From Climacium dendroides (Eukaryota; Streptophyta; Bryopsida; Hypnales; Climaciaceae), in contig OX467091.1 in assembly GCA_950106755.1 (NCBI GenBank), positions 27,483,538 through 27,547,537 on the forward strand: 64,000 bases of DNA, written 5' to 3'. Below are positions 43,293 to 54,856 of the stretch, in pieces. A model generated the notes under the pieces. The model made no database searches and was not told the DNA's origin. It saw nothing but the letters and a program-made list of their open reading frames with translations. The translations under genes were made by a program, and so were the position numbers. Within the stretch, counting starts at the first letter, position 1, and every line of letters starts with the position of its first letter.

Positions 43293-44018
43293 GGTTTCGT
43301 TTCCGGAATCCGCTTCTTGGTCGGACTCGGATTCGCCGTACTTCATGGTCCACTCCTGGGCCTACCACACCTTCAGCTCCACTTCCGTCAGCAGTTCCTG
43401 TTGCTGGTAGAGGTGGTACACATAAGGGCACAGTGGGGTAGCCCTACTTCTCCCCATCCTTGTACTAAGCTGGGACACCAGATCAAAGAAGATCCGGCCC
43501 CAGTCTACTTTCTGGGTTCCACTCAGCGCTCCGAAAATCGTATTAGCCAAGGTGATAGTCCTCCTGGTGGGCTTTTCCGGATGCAGAACCGGAACCAAGA
43601 ACTGGAGCAGGCGACGCTTCCAATCATCGAGGTAGTCCTCTACTGCGTAGCCATCCTTCGGATTCACTACGCTTCCAAACTTGCCCTGATCGAAATCATC
43701 CTTCCGGCTGGCAAGCCCGAGTCCTCCTGGCTGGAATCCGTATACATCCCGCCACAAAGCCTCGGTCCATTGGACCGGATTCCCTCTCAGGGTGTTATCG
43801 AACTGATTCGATACGCCACTCAGGATTTCTCTAATCATCCTCTCATCTTTGAAACCCCAAGGTTTCAAAGCTAACCCCTGACAACCCATCAACGATAAAT
43901 CCTCTCTGAGTTCTCCCTGTTTCGGTTCCTTGGTCGGCATGACCGGAACCACTTTTCTAAGCTTTACTTCACTCGGGGGCGGGGTGTTAGAACCTCTCTT
44001 CTGGTTTAGCCGTGGCAT
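42342..44018 (-). pseudogene. Family C LTR-encoded protein, near-intact copy (about 558 codons)
   Basis: One frame runs from the ATG at 44016-44018 (MPRLNQKRGSN) to the stop at 42342, with only two internal stops: a TAG near 43360 and a TAG near 42646 where the forward copy has Trp. Residues about 1-225 form the N-terminal domain (MGCQGLALKPWGFKDERM, VNPKDGYAVEDYLDD, LHPEKPTRRTITLANTIFG, YHLYQQQELLT). A Glu-rich linker with KRQKTTPTR follows. Residues about 290-460 are coiled-coil-like and include AVTKACLFEEEVHKEKK and RVVHILTDFEEQMEKLL. The tail is acidic with DGERNRNLNEVFEQ. TATA-like boxes lie on both sides. The function is unknown. A nucleic-acid-binding or Gag-related role is a guess from its charge pattern. 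Confidence 0.78.
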
Positions 44019-44329
44019 GAGGGTAGCTCTATCCGGTTTTCACTCTTCTACAGTCCTAACAAGGGAGCGCCGACACTCAGATGTTCCGCTCCGCCTGTAA
44101 ACTAACCTACTGGCGTGCTCACACTCTCAGTCTTTCACGTATCCGTTCGCACTCAATGTCTCACCCACTCATGTCCGGAGGAGATCTCTCCGTCTTACAC
44201 CCCTCACTCACTTCCGGACCCTCTTGTACTTTCTCTTCCTTGCCGTGGTCAACGATAAAAACGTCAGGCGCTAAATCAAGACATAACAACACGTGGAAAT
44301 CCAGAGACCTGAAAATAGGCAGGGTCAGG

Positions 44330-44339
44330 CTTTATATAG
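44330..44339 (-). promoter_or_regulatory. Upstream TATA-like box of the inverted family C LTR
   Basis: Read on the minus strand it is ctatataaag, about 310 bp before the start codon at 44018 and 290 bp inside the LTR. Confidence 0.55.
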
Positions 44340-44621
44340 TCCTGACGCCCTGGACTGTCTTTATGACCGGTCGGATATCCGGTCCGGTTCTTGACATCCG
44401 GTTCTCTCCAATTCGGTCAACGAGATTCCGGTTAGAAATACTATCCGGTTAGAAATCTAATCCGATCCGCTGACTCCCTAAAACCGGATTAGTTTCGTAA
44501 GGTCCCTTTGTGACTATTTTTGGTTTTATCTTTCTCTTTAGATGAATCCGGATACCTATTTCTAATTTCCGGTTTGATCAAAAAGGTAAACAAATAAAAA
44601 TAAAAAATATGAGGTGTCACA

Positions 44622-44829
44622 ACCGTACCAACAGAAGTTGAAGCGTTAGAAATAATTGTTGAAGTTCTTGAACCTGAGCCGGTCACAGTTCAGATTCAGG
44701 AGATTCCGGTCGAGTCTAAGGAGGAGGTAGAATCAGTCCACTTGGAACCGGAGAGTGACACTATGGTAGGATCCACTCACCTAAAGTATAATAGTTTCAA
44801 AGGGGACGGCAGTCAGGATGTAGTTTCAA
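44622..44829 (+). pseudogene. gag: Athila/Tat-like Gag, second piece, truncated
   Basis: This continues the Gag frame from 39271 (PTEVEALEIIVEVLEPEP) to YNSFKGDGSQDV, the counterpart of STFYGDSSQDV in the Gag at 18063. There it ends at a 29-bp tandem duplication and an LTR-end-like sequence. The rest of Gag and most of protease are missing. Confidence 0.7.
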
Positions 44830-44844
44830 AGGGGACGCCAGTGA

Positions 44845-47800
44845 GGATTTTTGTTTTCCTGTGCTACGACAACTGGGGAGCGAAGGAATTCGTGGTAGGG
44901 AAACCTGCCGTTCGAATACCTTGAAAACATGTTGATCACTTGGGAGAGACTAGTGATTCCGACGGATATACTACGGACTGGTCCGATCAGGAGAACTCTG
45001 ATTCCGTGACTAGTTACTTTACGTCTGTTACGGAACCAGATTTTGAGTTTCCGGAACCCATCCTCGAAATTGCGACGGAAGAAACAGAGACTCAGACACC
45101 AACAATACCGGAAGATCGATCATTAGGGGAGATGAGTGTTCCGTTATCGTACGAATGGATCAAACGACAGCTCAATGAAGAGAATCTTCCGACGGTAGGA
45201 CTGGGTCAAACAAATCAAGGATCCGTCTGGAGTGAGTTATGGAACGAGGAAGATGGACTAGAGCCGGAAAGGAAGAAGCCGATAGTAAGCCCAGTGGAGT
45301 ATGAGAAGGTGAGTGTTACTCCGGGAAAAATTTTCTTTGTCAACAAAGCAATGTCTGCTTCAGAGAAAGCTGAATACAGGAAACTTCTAGAAGATTATCT
45401 CGATGTCTTTGCTTGGGCACCCTCCGACCTCAGTGGGATACCAGCAGAACTAGGAGAACACCGGATCGACCTTATCGAAGGAGCGGTTCCGGTACGCTAG
45501 CGACAACACCAGTTAAACCCGAGATACTCTCTGATGGTGAAGGAGGAAATTGACGCTTTGTTAGAAGCCGGGTTTATTTACCCAGTCCTCAACTCAGAAT
45601 GGATTTCATCCATTGTTGTTGTTCCAAAGAAACCAAGTCTAGGAGGAAAGATCAAGATCCGGGTATGCCAAGATTTCCGGAAATTAAATGATGCAACTCG
45701 GAAGGACTACTTTCCGCTTCCTTTTATAGACATCATTCTTGATCAAGTTTCCGGAAACGAGTGTTACAGCTTCCTAGATGGATTTTCCGGATACAACCAG
45801 GTTTTCATCCGGTTATTAGACCAGCTGAAGACAACCTTCACGACGGAATGGGGAACCTTTGCATTTACTCGGATGCCTTTCGGATTATGCAATGCCTCTA
45901 GAACTTTCCAACGACTCATGATGGACATCTTCTAGGATTTTCTACGCCACTTCCTAGAGGTATTCATCGATGACTTTGCTGTATACAATTCCAAAGACGC
46001 ACACCTGGAATACCTGCAAAAAAACTTTCAGAGATGTAGGGAGACGAATCTCAAACTACACCCTAGAAAGTGCTTTTTCGGAATGGAATCCGGAATCCTC
46101 TTAGGACATGTGGTTAGTCGGAAAGGGTTAGAGGTAGACCTAGACAAGGTCAAAGCCATACTCACCCTTTCTGCTCCAACCTGTGTACGAGAGATCCGAG
46201 GATTCCTTCACTATAAGAAAACCTTGTTTTAGGTGACATTCAAAAAAACAGCTGACGTCAAAGGGAACGAATTTTAGGTGACATTGAAAAAAAAACCCTG
46301 TATTTTTCATGTCAATAATGATGTGCAATGGAACATTAATGGAGATAATTGTTGACAGAAAAACATAGATTGTTTTCTTCAATGTCACCTAAAATCCATT
46401 CCCTTAGACATCGAAAATTTTGGTTTCTTCTAGTGCTTGGATGTGTAGGGTGTTATCGGAGATTCATAGACGGATATGCCTGGAAAGCTACTCCACTTAC
46501 GGAACTACTAAAAAGGGATACCGAGTATTTGTGGAGTATAGAACAACAAGAAGCTTTTGAGACCTTGAAGTCAGTACTAGTCAAGGCCCCTATTTTGTCT
46601 TCACCGGATTGGACCAAGGAATTTCATGTTACCCTAGATGCTTCCGGATGGTGTTTAGGAGCAATTCTCTAGCAATACGACAGTCACTAGAGAGAATGCC
46701 CCATTTACTACTCCAGCAAACAAATGAGTTTGGCGAAAAGGAAGTACACCACCAAGGAACGGGAAGCATTGGTAGTGGTCTATGCATGCAAGAAGTTCCG
46801 ACATTACCTGCTTGGGTATCGAGTGGTATTCCATACGGATCATGATTCGCTCAAGTATCTGGTAAACAAACCTGACCTTTCCGGAAGAATAGCAAGATGG
46901 GTGTTATTACTCCAAGAATTCAATTATGAGGTAAAAGTGAAATCTGGGAAGTCAAATGCAAATGCTGACTACCTCTCTAGATTTCGGGGACCGAATTCAC
47001 TCGAGGACATTTCCACAGAATTCCCGGATGACTTTCCGAAAATTCCGGAAGAATCCGTGTTCCATCTAGAGGAAGGAACCCAATCAGATTACCAAGACAT
47101 CATCGATTTTCTTGTAGACGAAAGATACCCGGAGGGATTAAACAGGGAGAAGAAAATCATGTTCTACCTAAGGTTGGCCCTTACTCACTGATTAAGGGAA
47201 CCTTATTCAAAATGAGAGCGGATGATCAGCTAAGGCGATGCGTGGAAACAAAGGACCAGAAGAAGATAATGCGAGCCTTGCATTCTGGACTTTCCGGGGG
47301 ACATTTCGCAGCTATTACCACAGTGAACCGGATCCGAGCAGCCGGATATTGGTGGCCATACCTGATCCGGGACGTCAAGGGACATGTGGGGAGCTGTGAC
47401 CAATGTCAACGGACAGGGGCTCCTTCCTTCCGGAACCATTGGCCACTCGTTTCAATCATGCCTATTGCCCCATTTGAGAAATGGGGAATAGATTTCATAG
47501 GTCCCATTTCTCCAGTTATGGCTAGAAGAAAGAAGTATATCACCTTGGCGACAGATTATGCCACCAAATGGGTAGAAGCACGGGCTACCCGGAATAATTC
47601 CGCCTAGACGGTCGCATCGTTCCTATTCATGGAAATCCTGATGAGGTTTGGACACCCACTAGAGTTAGTCAGTGATCGAGGACTCCATTTCCTGAATGAT
47701 ACCATTCAGAATATTACCAAGAGGTATCTGATCACCCACCGGAAGACCACTCTTTACAACCCAAGGGCAAACGGTTTGATGGAACGAGCCAATGGAATAG

Positions 47801-48387
47801 TGGAAAAGGTTTTGAATAAAACCATCTCCAAGCACAAGACGGATTGGGATCTAAAACTTCCGTCTGCGGTCCATGCGTACAACACCTCACAGAAGACTAC
47901 CACTGGGAGAAGTCCATTCTTTCTTGTATTTGGACAGGAGACCACCCATGGGATCAAGTTAGAGGTGGAATCACACCGAGTAATGACAACCCGGAACGCT
48001 ATCTGGACCAGCGATCCGGATATCCAGTTGATGGCTATTGAAGATTTGGAGGAAGCAAGATTGGTGGCCCTAGATCACACGAGGAGGGTGCAAGAAAGAA
48101 GAAAGGCAGATCATGACAAGAAATTACCAACCAATCACGGTATCAAGGAAGGGGAGTTAGTTCTATTATATGACAGCCATTACCGGATTTTTGCAAGAAA
48201 ACTCCACACCAGATGGATGGGCCCATATAGAGTGCGACAGTTATTCTCTAATGGATCCATTCAACTGGAAGACCTTCAAGGGGTTTAGATGGACACAAGG
48301 GTGAATAAATCCCGAGTCAAGACGTACGAGCAGGAGTCGGATTCCCAAGACGAAGCCGAGAATGTTCGCGAGGACTCTCATAGTTGA
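44845..48387 (+). pseudogene. pol: Athila-like Pol: end of protease, RT, RNase H, integrase
   Basis: After a 27-bp LTR-end-like sequence (44845-44871), the protease end (NWGAKEFVVGKP) and a long acidic linker lead into RT. RT blocks are [67 protein letters not shown] and the catalytic FIDDFAVYN (about 45965). A CACTA MITE splits the thumb block. RNase H shows VTLDASGWCLGAIL, TEREALVVVYACKKF-like sequence and NADYLSR. Integrase has its HHCC module (HSGLSGGHF, CDQCQ), DFIGPISP, SDRGLHF and MERANG. Stops at 45500, 45933, 46670, 46690, 47605 and 48286 mostly replace Gln or Trp. There is one frameshift near 47175. The FLDGFSGYNQ and F-DDFAVY forms place it with Athila/Tat-like elements. Confidence 0.9.
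46209..46435. mobile_element. CACTA-type MITE (227 bp) inside RT
   Basis: The termini are cactataagaaa and, inverted, cactagaagaaa. They are flanked by the 3-bp duplication ctt (46206-46208 and 46436-46438). Long inner arms (gggaacgaattttaggtgac and its near complement) form an extended hairpin. If it is ignored, the reading frame becomes GFLGCVGCYRRF, the expected RT thumb motif. Confidence 0.92.
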
Positions 48388-48398
48388 AAAAGGGGTAA
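48385..48398 (+). other. Polypurine tract
   Basis: The sequence tgaaaaaggggtaa lies directly before the family E LTR start and overlaps the Pol stop codon (TGA 48385-48387). It primes plus-strand synthesis and fixes the LTR boundary. Confidence 0.85.
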
Positions 48399-48687
48399 TG
48401 TGGGAATCCGAAATCCGGAAACGGATCAATGATACAAGAATTAGGTGAGAAAAATAGGGAAAATAAAAATAAAATTATAGTTAGAACGTGATTTTTGGGT
48501 AAGATAACTCGAATTAGGAAATAAGCGTTCCGGCACGACCCGTAACCGGAACTTATCCGGATCCAAAATCCGGACTCACCCGGAACACAGGAACCTACCG
48601 TATAAGTCTCGTAGCTACGGAAGTAGGATACCGTTAATACAACGGACCTGTAGCCGTTGTCCTTAAACCCGTAAGTACACGGTTTAG

Positions 48688-48695
48688 TATTTAAG
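48688..48695 (+). promoter_or_regulatory. Upstream TATA-like box, family E
   Basis: The motif tatttaag lies 135 bp before the ATG at 48830. The inverted E fragment keeps it near 26850. Confidence 0.55.
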
Positions 48696-50240
48696 CTGTC
48701 TTCCTAGGGTTTTCCTCTTCACTTTCCTGTTCTATGCTTCTGAGACTGTCTGTATGAGTAGTTGAGAGAAAGAGTGGTGAGTTAGCGACTAAAGTAGAGC
48801 TACTTTTCTCTCGTTCTGACTTAGATCTTATGGCATCCGGACCAGTACGGAAGGTAGCGATATCTGCCCGGGTTATCTCTCCGGCCATTCCGGATAACTC
48901 GGAACTATACAAGCAATTAGAGGAGGACTTAACTAAGTTAGGATGTGTCGGTCTACTACACCGACCATAGAACCTCAAGAGTGAAGATATGATTCAAGAG
49001 CTACTTCACGGTGTTCCAAATCAGTATGAGCTCACTTTGAAAGGGCGGCCAGTCGCGTGGACCGAGGACATCTGGGCGGACGTCTATCAGTTCCAAAAGA
49101 GTGGGAACGGGTTAGCATTGAGGACGGACCGTTTTGTAGCTGGAAAGTTCACTGGGTCTACAAACCCTAAGGACGGATTCGCTATCAGCGAATACAAGGA
49201 CGAGAGACATAAGCGGATACTAGAGTTTCTGATTCCGATCTTGTATCCGGAAAAGCCAACACGGGTTACCATTATGGTGGCCAATACTATTTTCGAGGCT
49301 ATGGAGAACTGAGTGGTGCACTAGGGTAGAGTCATAGCCGGAATCGTGGCTAAGTTAGCAGATCACGTGACCCGAGCAAAGGCGAGTCCAGTTAGCACCT
49401 ACTTGTTCCATCTATACCATCAACAAGAACTTTTGAGTGCAGCAGAAGTAATTCAGTATGACACCGGAAAGGCGATCTTGTCATACGGACTTTTCGGGGA
49501 GGAGGCGGAAAATCCGGTTGAGTCTGATCCGGAGGAACTTCCCGAGGAACGTTTGACCGATCCGAGGACCAAGAAGAGGAAGTCAACCGATCCGGGGTCG
49601 CGATCCAAGCCACAGACGATGGAGAGGGGGGAGTCCAGCAAGGGACCTAAAGTGGAAACGGAATCCGCATTTTTCAATGCGGGGCTCGAGTGGATACGTG
49701 AAGCCAAGGTACTCCACGACAGCCTTGTAGATTTGGTAATAGATACCGCGGAAGTTTTGAAGGTAGAGCCGGATCAAATCGTGGAAGCTGTCAAGCGATT
49801 GTCCAAGCCGGAAGATCTAACGAAGAGGGAGGAATGGATTTAGGAGTTGGAGGCGGAACGGAACCAACTTCAGGCCCGAGTGAATTGGGCGGAAGGGGAA
49901 ATGGCAGCTGCAAAAGAGAAAGAGAAAAAGGCTCTTGCTCTGGTCAAGAATCTATCCGGAGCAGTCAACATCAAAGCCGACATCATCACAAAAGTTGCCT
50001 TGTTTGACTCGAAGATGATATCGGAAGGCCACATTACCGGAACCAAGGTAGTAACCATCCTCGTAGACTTCACTGCGAGGATAGAGCAAGTTTTGAAGGA
50101 GATCCAAAAGCTATTGGCGGCTATCGACCCAAACCATGCGATGGATTTCTCCACCTTTCTGGAACTTCCTTTTGTCTCAGGTACCCTAGGGAAACCAGTG
50201 GCGGATCGTGTAACCCGGATGGAGGGATAGAAGGGGATAC

Positions 50241-53200
50241 TGTCATAGCACAAAAAAGCACAAATCCTACCCTTAGGTGTTAAATTGATGTAAAACACCT
50301 TAGATGACTCGTGTATTGTTCCCACAGGATTTCAATGTTAGTTTCCTCAAGATATCCGGAACAGGATTCGGAAAAAACCAAATCCAAGCAAAACCGGATC
50401 TAAATATTTGCAACATGAAACTCTCTCTCAATACCCTCTCTTCTCCATGTTCTGATTCCTTTACATCCACTCCAAGTCTATCACGAGTAATCAAACAAGG
50501 AGAATGGTCATAATCCTCTACCCCTCCCTATCCGGATCGACTTAGACGGATGCGGAACCGGAAAGAGGATTTCTATCCGATTGCAGTAACTCACAAAATG
50601 TTAGTTTTACCTCTACCAAGAGGGTTCCGCTCTTTGGTTTTAGGAAGGGAACATAAATCCTACCCTTCAAACGTGTTTAGAGTGAAATGAAGATCCACTT
50701 AGAATAACAACAACAAATACTAAAAAGAAATAGGAAATAGTTACTTCCTCACAACTAATCCGGATGTTGATCCAGACTAGCAAGTCACTCAAGAAACCCC
50801 TATTATCCTCCCAGTACTACAATGACAAACCTATCCGGACAGGACCCCAAGAGCGTGATCCGGCACCCGATAATTGAGAGATCCTAACTACCTTCATGTT
50901 CCTCTCTTTCGGATCCAACAAGACCTCATCAGACGTCGGCTAGCATTCGTTCTCCCTCCTGAAGAATTCACCCAACCTAAGAATGGTTATTCTACTCAGA
51001 AGACTCCCAAGGAACTTCAACAACTAAAATACCCTCTCAATACACAAAGTTTTCCTTAACCAAATCCTCAAAGCTCTCAAAATCAGATCCTGGATAGAAT
51101 CCGAGGGCTACTTGTCTCCCTCCACACCTGCAAACCAGCTACCCGCACTAAACAATGGTTCTAGCATTGCACGGCATACCAACACAGAACTTAGCCTTTT
51201 CAGGCCAGCACTTATGAAGTGGAAATCTGAAATCAATTCGCAAAGTGTTTGAAAAACACAAATAAGAAAACACCTGGGGCTTCAAACTAACTTCAGCCCC
51301 CTAAATACACACTTCAGGGAACCCCAAAGGTCCCAAGGAATAAAACTAAAGGACAAGAGAATGACAGGTGTCATTCCTTATCCTTCTAAGTTGACTTTCC
51401 TACCAACCCCATCCGATCCGCAAAATGTGGATCTCAGATCCTAAAAATCCGGAAAGTGCAGCCCAAGTGCATGCACCTGAAAAGCACCTCCCAAGCTACT
51501 TTCTACCTATCAAAAACTTAAGTTTTGGCTGACCATGCTAGGGTCACTTCCCAGAAACTTCCTAACTACTTTCCTATCTATTTCCTAGCCTTCTTTGGAG
51601 AAGGTTCCTCTAACTTTGTTGCCCCCTTCTTAGCTGGTTGTTTCCTACTGGCTGATGGTTTCCCACTCAAGGGCGGCTTCCCCTTAGACGGTGTTGAGGT
51701 TCTCCCTTTGAACTTTGCTGGTGAGATTTGCTTAGGATCCGATTCCTCTTCTGATCCAGTGTCTTCCGAATCCTCTTCTCCGGATCTCGACCGACTTTCC
51801 TCCCGCGCGGATTGGCCTAGAGATTCGTCCTCCGCGGATTGTTGACTCCTTAGAGGCACGTCTCTTCCTCTAACGGGAGTAACCTTCTTCACAGTCTTCT
51901 TGGCGGATGAGGGTTGAGAGCCTTTACTCTATGGTGTGCCTAAGTCGGATTCCGACTTCCGAATTCGATTCTTCGATCTGGATCTGTGCACTGATCCTTC
52001 TTTCCTCCCCTCCATACCCTTAGAGGTTGGTGTCATCTCCTCCTCCTGCCTTTCCCGCTTGGCTGGAGTCTTTGTGGGCGCATCCTTTTTGGTTGACTCC
52101 ATCTCTTCATCCTTCCTCTTTATTCTGGATTCTGGAAACTGTTCTGCTTGGTGAAGAACATCTCGGACTTCAAACATGAACCTCTCCATCTCTTCGAAAT
52201 ACTCTACCAAAACTAAGACAGCCTTACTTGCGGCTTCCGGTCCTACCTCATGGATTCCCTCATCATAGAGTTTGGCTTTGTTTACAACATCCGCAGTGTT
52301 GGAAACAAAGGCCCCAACTCTCCTAATGGCCCCCTTAAACTCTGAGGTAAGCCGTTCCACCTCTCTCTTCTTTTCCTCACCCTTCTCAATTTGCCGTTGG
52401 AGATCTGCATTCCTCTTAGTCAACTCCTTGATGCGGATCTCCCACTTCCGGTTTTCACTATCCCGGATCAACCCTTCTACTTTCTCCGCGAGTTCTAACA
52501 CATTGATCCCTCCAAGCAGTTCACATACATTCCTCACTGCTCCTCTCTCCATGTCAAGCTCCTCCCGGACTCTCCCTAAGTCCGAAATGATCCTTCCCAA
52601 AGTATCCTCTCCCAGAACTTCCGATTCCGGTGAGACTTTCCCCTTCTCTCTGGATCCCTTCTTAGAAGAGACTGAAACCCTCTCAGCCTCTGTCCTCCTT
52701 TTGGAAGGCTCCTTCCTTCTCTCTGAGGATTCCTTCTCAGATCCCTCAGTTGGTCCCTCCTTTCTCTCATCTTCCTCTTCCTCTTAGGGTGGAGTAAGAT
52801 TAAGTTTCACTAGGGTGGCTGCAGCCTTATAGATGGTTTTCACTGAAGTTTTTAGAGTACCTAGGAAGTCATACAAGTAAAAGAGGAATGGCCCAATGGG
52901 GGTGGCCTTTGCGTTTCCTAGGGCGTTCACCATCTTTCCTACCAGATCTTTCACTATTCCTCCCCAAAACACTTTCCTTTCCCCACTCAACGCTCCGAAG
53001 ATCGTATTGGCCCAAGTTATCGTGACCTGGTTTGGCCGTTCCAGATACAAGATCGGTACTACAAATTCTAACATCCTCCTCTCTCTTGCCACCTTGCAAT
53101 CTGCTACTGCGTAGCCATCCTTAGAGTGAGGAGGATTAGAGAATTTACCTTCCGCGAACTTGTGTATCCGCGAAGCCATCCCCTCTCCAGGTCGAGGAAA

Positions 53201-54093
53201 GTCGTAGACCCTCTTCCAAATGTCCACAGTCTACCTTCCAGGCAGAGCTCGAACGGTCTTGATCCATTCGTTCGATTACTCCTTCATCAGCTCCTGGATC
53301 ATTTCCTCGCTCTTCAAGCTCCATGGTCGGCAGAGGAATCCCGCACACCCGAGTTGGCCCAGATCCTCCTCCAGCTGCTTCCGCTCTTCGTCATCCTTCG
53401 GAATCACTGGACAGATGCTCTTGATCTTGAAAGAAAATGACTCGCTTGCTTCCGCCTTCACCATGGTTGCAGAACTCTCCAAAACACTCACCACTCAAAC
53501 CTCCTGCCTTTTCTTGCCATAGCTCCTGGTCAATCCTCCTCCTCTCCATGACAGGATCCAGAAAGTAATATCACCCAATCCTCTCACACCTCTAAAGGCA
53601 GACCTTGCTTTAAGAGCGTTCCCAAACCACAAAGACACAATGAGGTTTGAGGAACCAAACCCCTACGTATCCCTTCCTAGCAGTCATAGCCGTTGAGAAA
53701 GTATCTGTTTCCGCAATCATCGCGGAGGAAACTAGCCGTTAAAACGGTCCTCTATAATGTATGGGATTACCGTTGGATCCGGGATTTCCTCTTCTCTTCC
53801 CAATAATCTTCCGGTAGCGTGCGGATGCATTTGCTTCCGGCCCTGGTATATTTTTCGACCCCTGTTCCGTTCCTCAGATGCGGATCCAGTTCCAGATTTT
53901 TAGGAAAATAGGAATCTTACAATATCTTTCTTAACCAAATTATCTATCTACTCCTAATCCAATAGTGAGGTAGGGTTAATATTGGTAATATAATTAGTTT
54001 GCCATCTTGCAAATCAAAATTTTTTATCAATGTCCACTCCTTACTTATATATTCTATATAACCATCCTCATCCTCTCATTTTGGTCTACGACA
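50241..54093 (-). repeat. Family F protein-coding LTR, inverted solo copy (3,853 bp)
   Basis: On the plus strand it runs from tgtcatagcac to ggtctacgaca and is flanked on both sides by gatac (50236-50240, 54094-54098). It disrupts the family E reading frame, and the second E copy at 59134 shows the uninterrupted target (agagatactcacg). Its two ends are not direct repeats of each other, so this is a single LTR, not an LTR-internal-LTR element, and the complete reading frame lies inside it. Confidence 0.93.
51578..53464 (-). pseudogene. Family F LTR-encoded protein, best preserved copy (628 codons)
   Basis: One frame runs from the ATG at 53462-53464 (MVKAEASESFSF) to the stop at 51578, with no frameshift and only four stops: near 53276 (Gln in the forward copy), 53228 (Trp), 52784 and 51929 (Gln). 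Residues about 1-215 are the N-terminal domain (PHSKDGYAVADCK, VTITWANTIFG, ALSGERKVFWGGIVKDLV). Then come an acidic/basic linker, a coiled-coil region (IRIKELTKRNADLQRQIEK), the VVNKAKLYDEG motif with EYFEEMERFMFEV, and a Ser/Lys/Glu-rich tail ending KKARK. It shows what a full-length LTR protein of this group looks like. The function is unknown. Confidence 0.78.
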
Positions 54094-54847
54094 GATACTC
54101 ACACCAGCCAAGCCTTCCGCCAGCAAAATGCGGATGACGGAGTTGAATTTGAGGCCAGCCTCGGAACCGGAACCTGAGTCCAGCGTGAAATCGGTTCCGG
54201 TACCACCCAAATTCTCAACCCTGGAAGTCCCCAAGTCACAAACAATGCCGAACTTGATGACCGGATCATTCAAGGTTCTGGAACAGCAAGTCAGAGGAGA
54301 CCTCATCAACCGGATCGGTGGAATGACCAATCCGGCTCGGACTAATCCAAAAGGATTCGTGCACATGCAAGAGACCACGCCGGAGAAAAGAAGCGAACCC
54401 GCAACATTGGAGGATACACCGCGAGAGAAGGACAAGGAAGTTCAAGTCATCGAAGACTCTGAGGAGGAGAGTGCCCACTCCACTTCTGGAACCGGAGACG
54501 ACAGCGATCCGTCTCCCGCAACGCGCCATATCCAGACTCGGGCTACAGCGAAAACCACACCAGCAAAGAATATGAAGGGGACGCCTACCAGCCAAGCGGG
54601 GAGCCGCTCAAGGAAAGAACGGAAGCCGAAACATTAGAATTTGTAGGAGAAGAAGTATAGAATCCGGATCGGGTTTCCGAGCATGGACCCGGTTTCTGGA
54701 ATCTTAGGCGGATAATCAGAAAATCCGGCAATCTCGGACGGTAGTTATTAGCCTTTCTGGATATTTTGGAGGTTCAGTGATTGGTTGCCTGGATTTCCGG
54801 GTTTCCTTTTCAGGCTTTTAGGAGTTGACTTTGGGTTTTTGTGTTGG

Positions 54848-54856
54848 TATTTTAAA
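54848..54856 (+). promoter_or_regulatory. Downstream TATA-like box, family E
   Basis: The motif tattttaaa lies about 210 bp after the stop codon of the E reading frame. Copy 2 has tatttaatgg at 59899 in the same context. Confidence 0.5.

Larger units (their letters stand above)
39272..44621 (-). repeat. Family C protein-coding LTR, inverted solo copy (3.43 kb without its own insert)
   Basis: On the plus strand it runs from tgtcgcagcac (its 3' end) to ggtgtcaca (its 5' end). Flanking 5-mers accat and accgt differ at one base, as expected of an old target duplication. A forward family C LTR (39527-41439) is inserted in its tail. Without that insert the unit is about 3,432 bp and contains no internal direct repeats, so it is a solo LTR with a reading frame inside. 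Confidence 0.8.
48830..54637 (+). pseudogene. Family E LTR-encoded protein, split by the F solo LTR (about 649 codons)
   Basis: The frame opens at the ATG at 48830 (MASGPVRKVAISARV), continues to the insertion at 50241, resumes after the duplicated gatac at 54099 and ends at TAG 54637. In-frame stops occur near 48968 (Trp in relatives), 49310 and 49321 (Arg and Trp in copy 2), 49841 and 50228 (Gln context). The N-terminal domain has KLGCVGLLHRP, TNPKDGFAISEYKDE, ILYPEKPTRVTIMVANTIF and FHLYHQQELLSAAE. A linker with TKKRKSTDPGSR may be a nuclear-localisation-like patch. The C-terminal domain contains DIITKVALFDSKM and GTKVVTILVDFTARIEQVL. The tail ends in RSRKERKPKH. It is non-functional in this copy. 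Confidence 0.76.
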
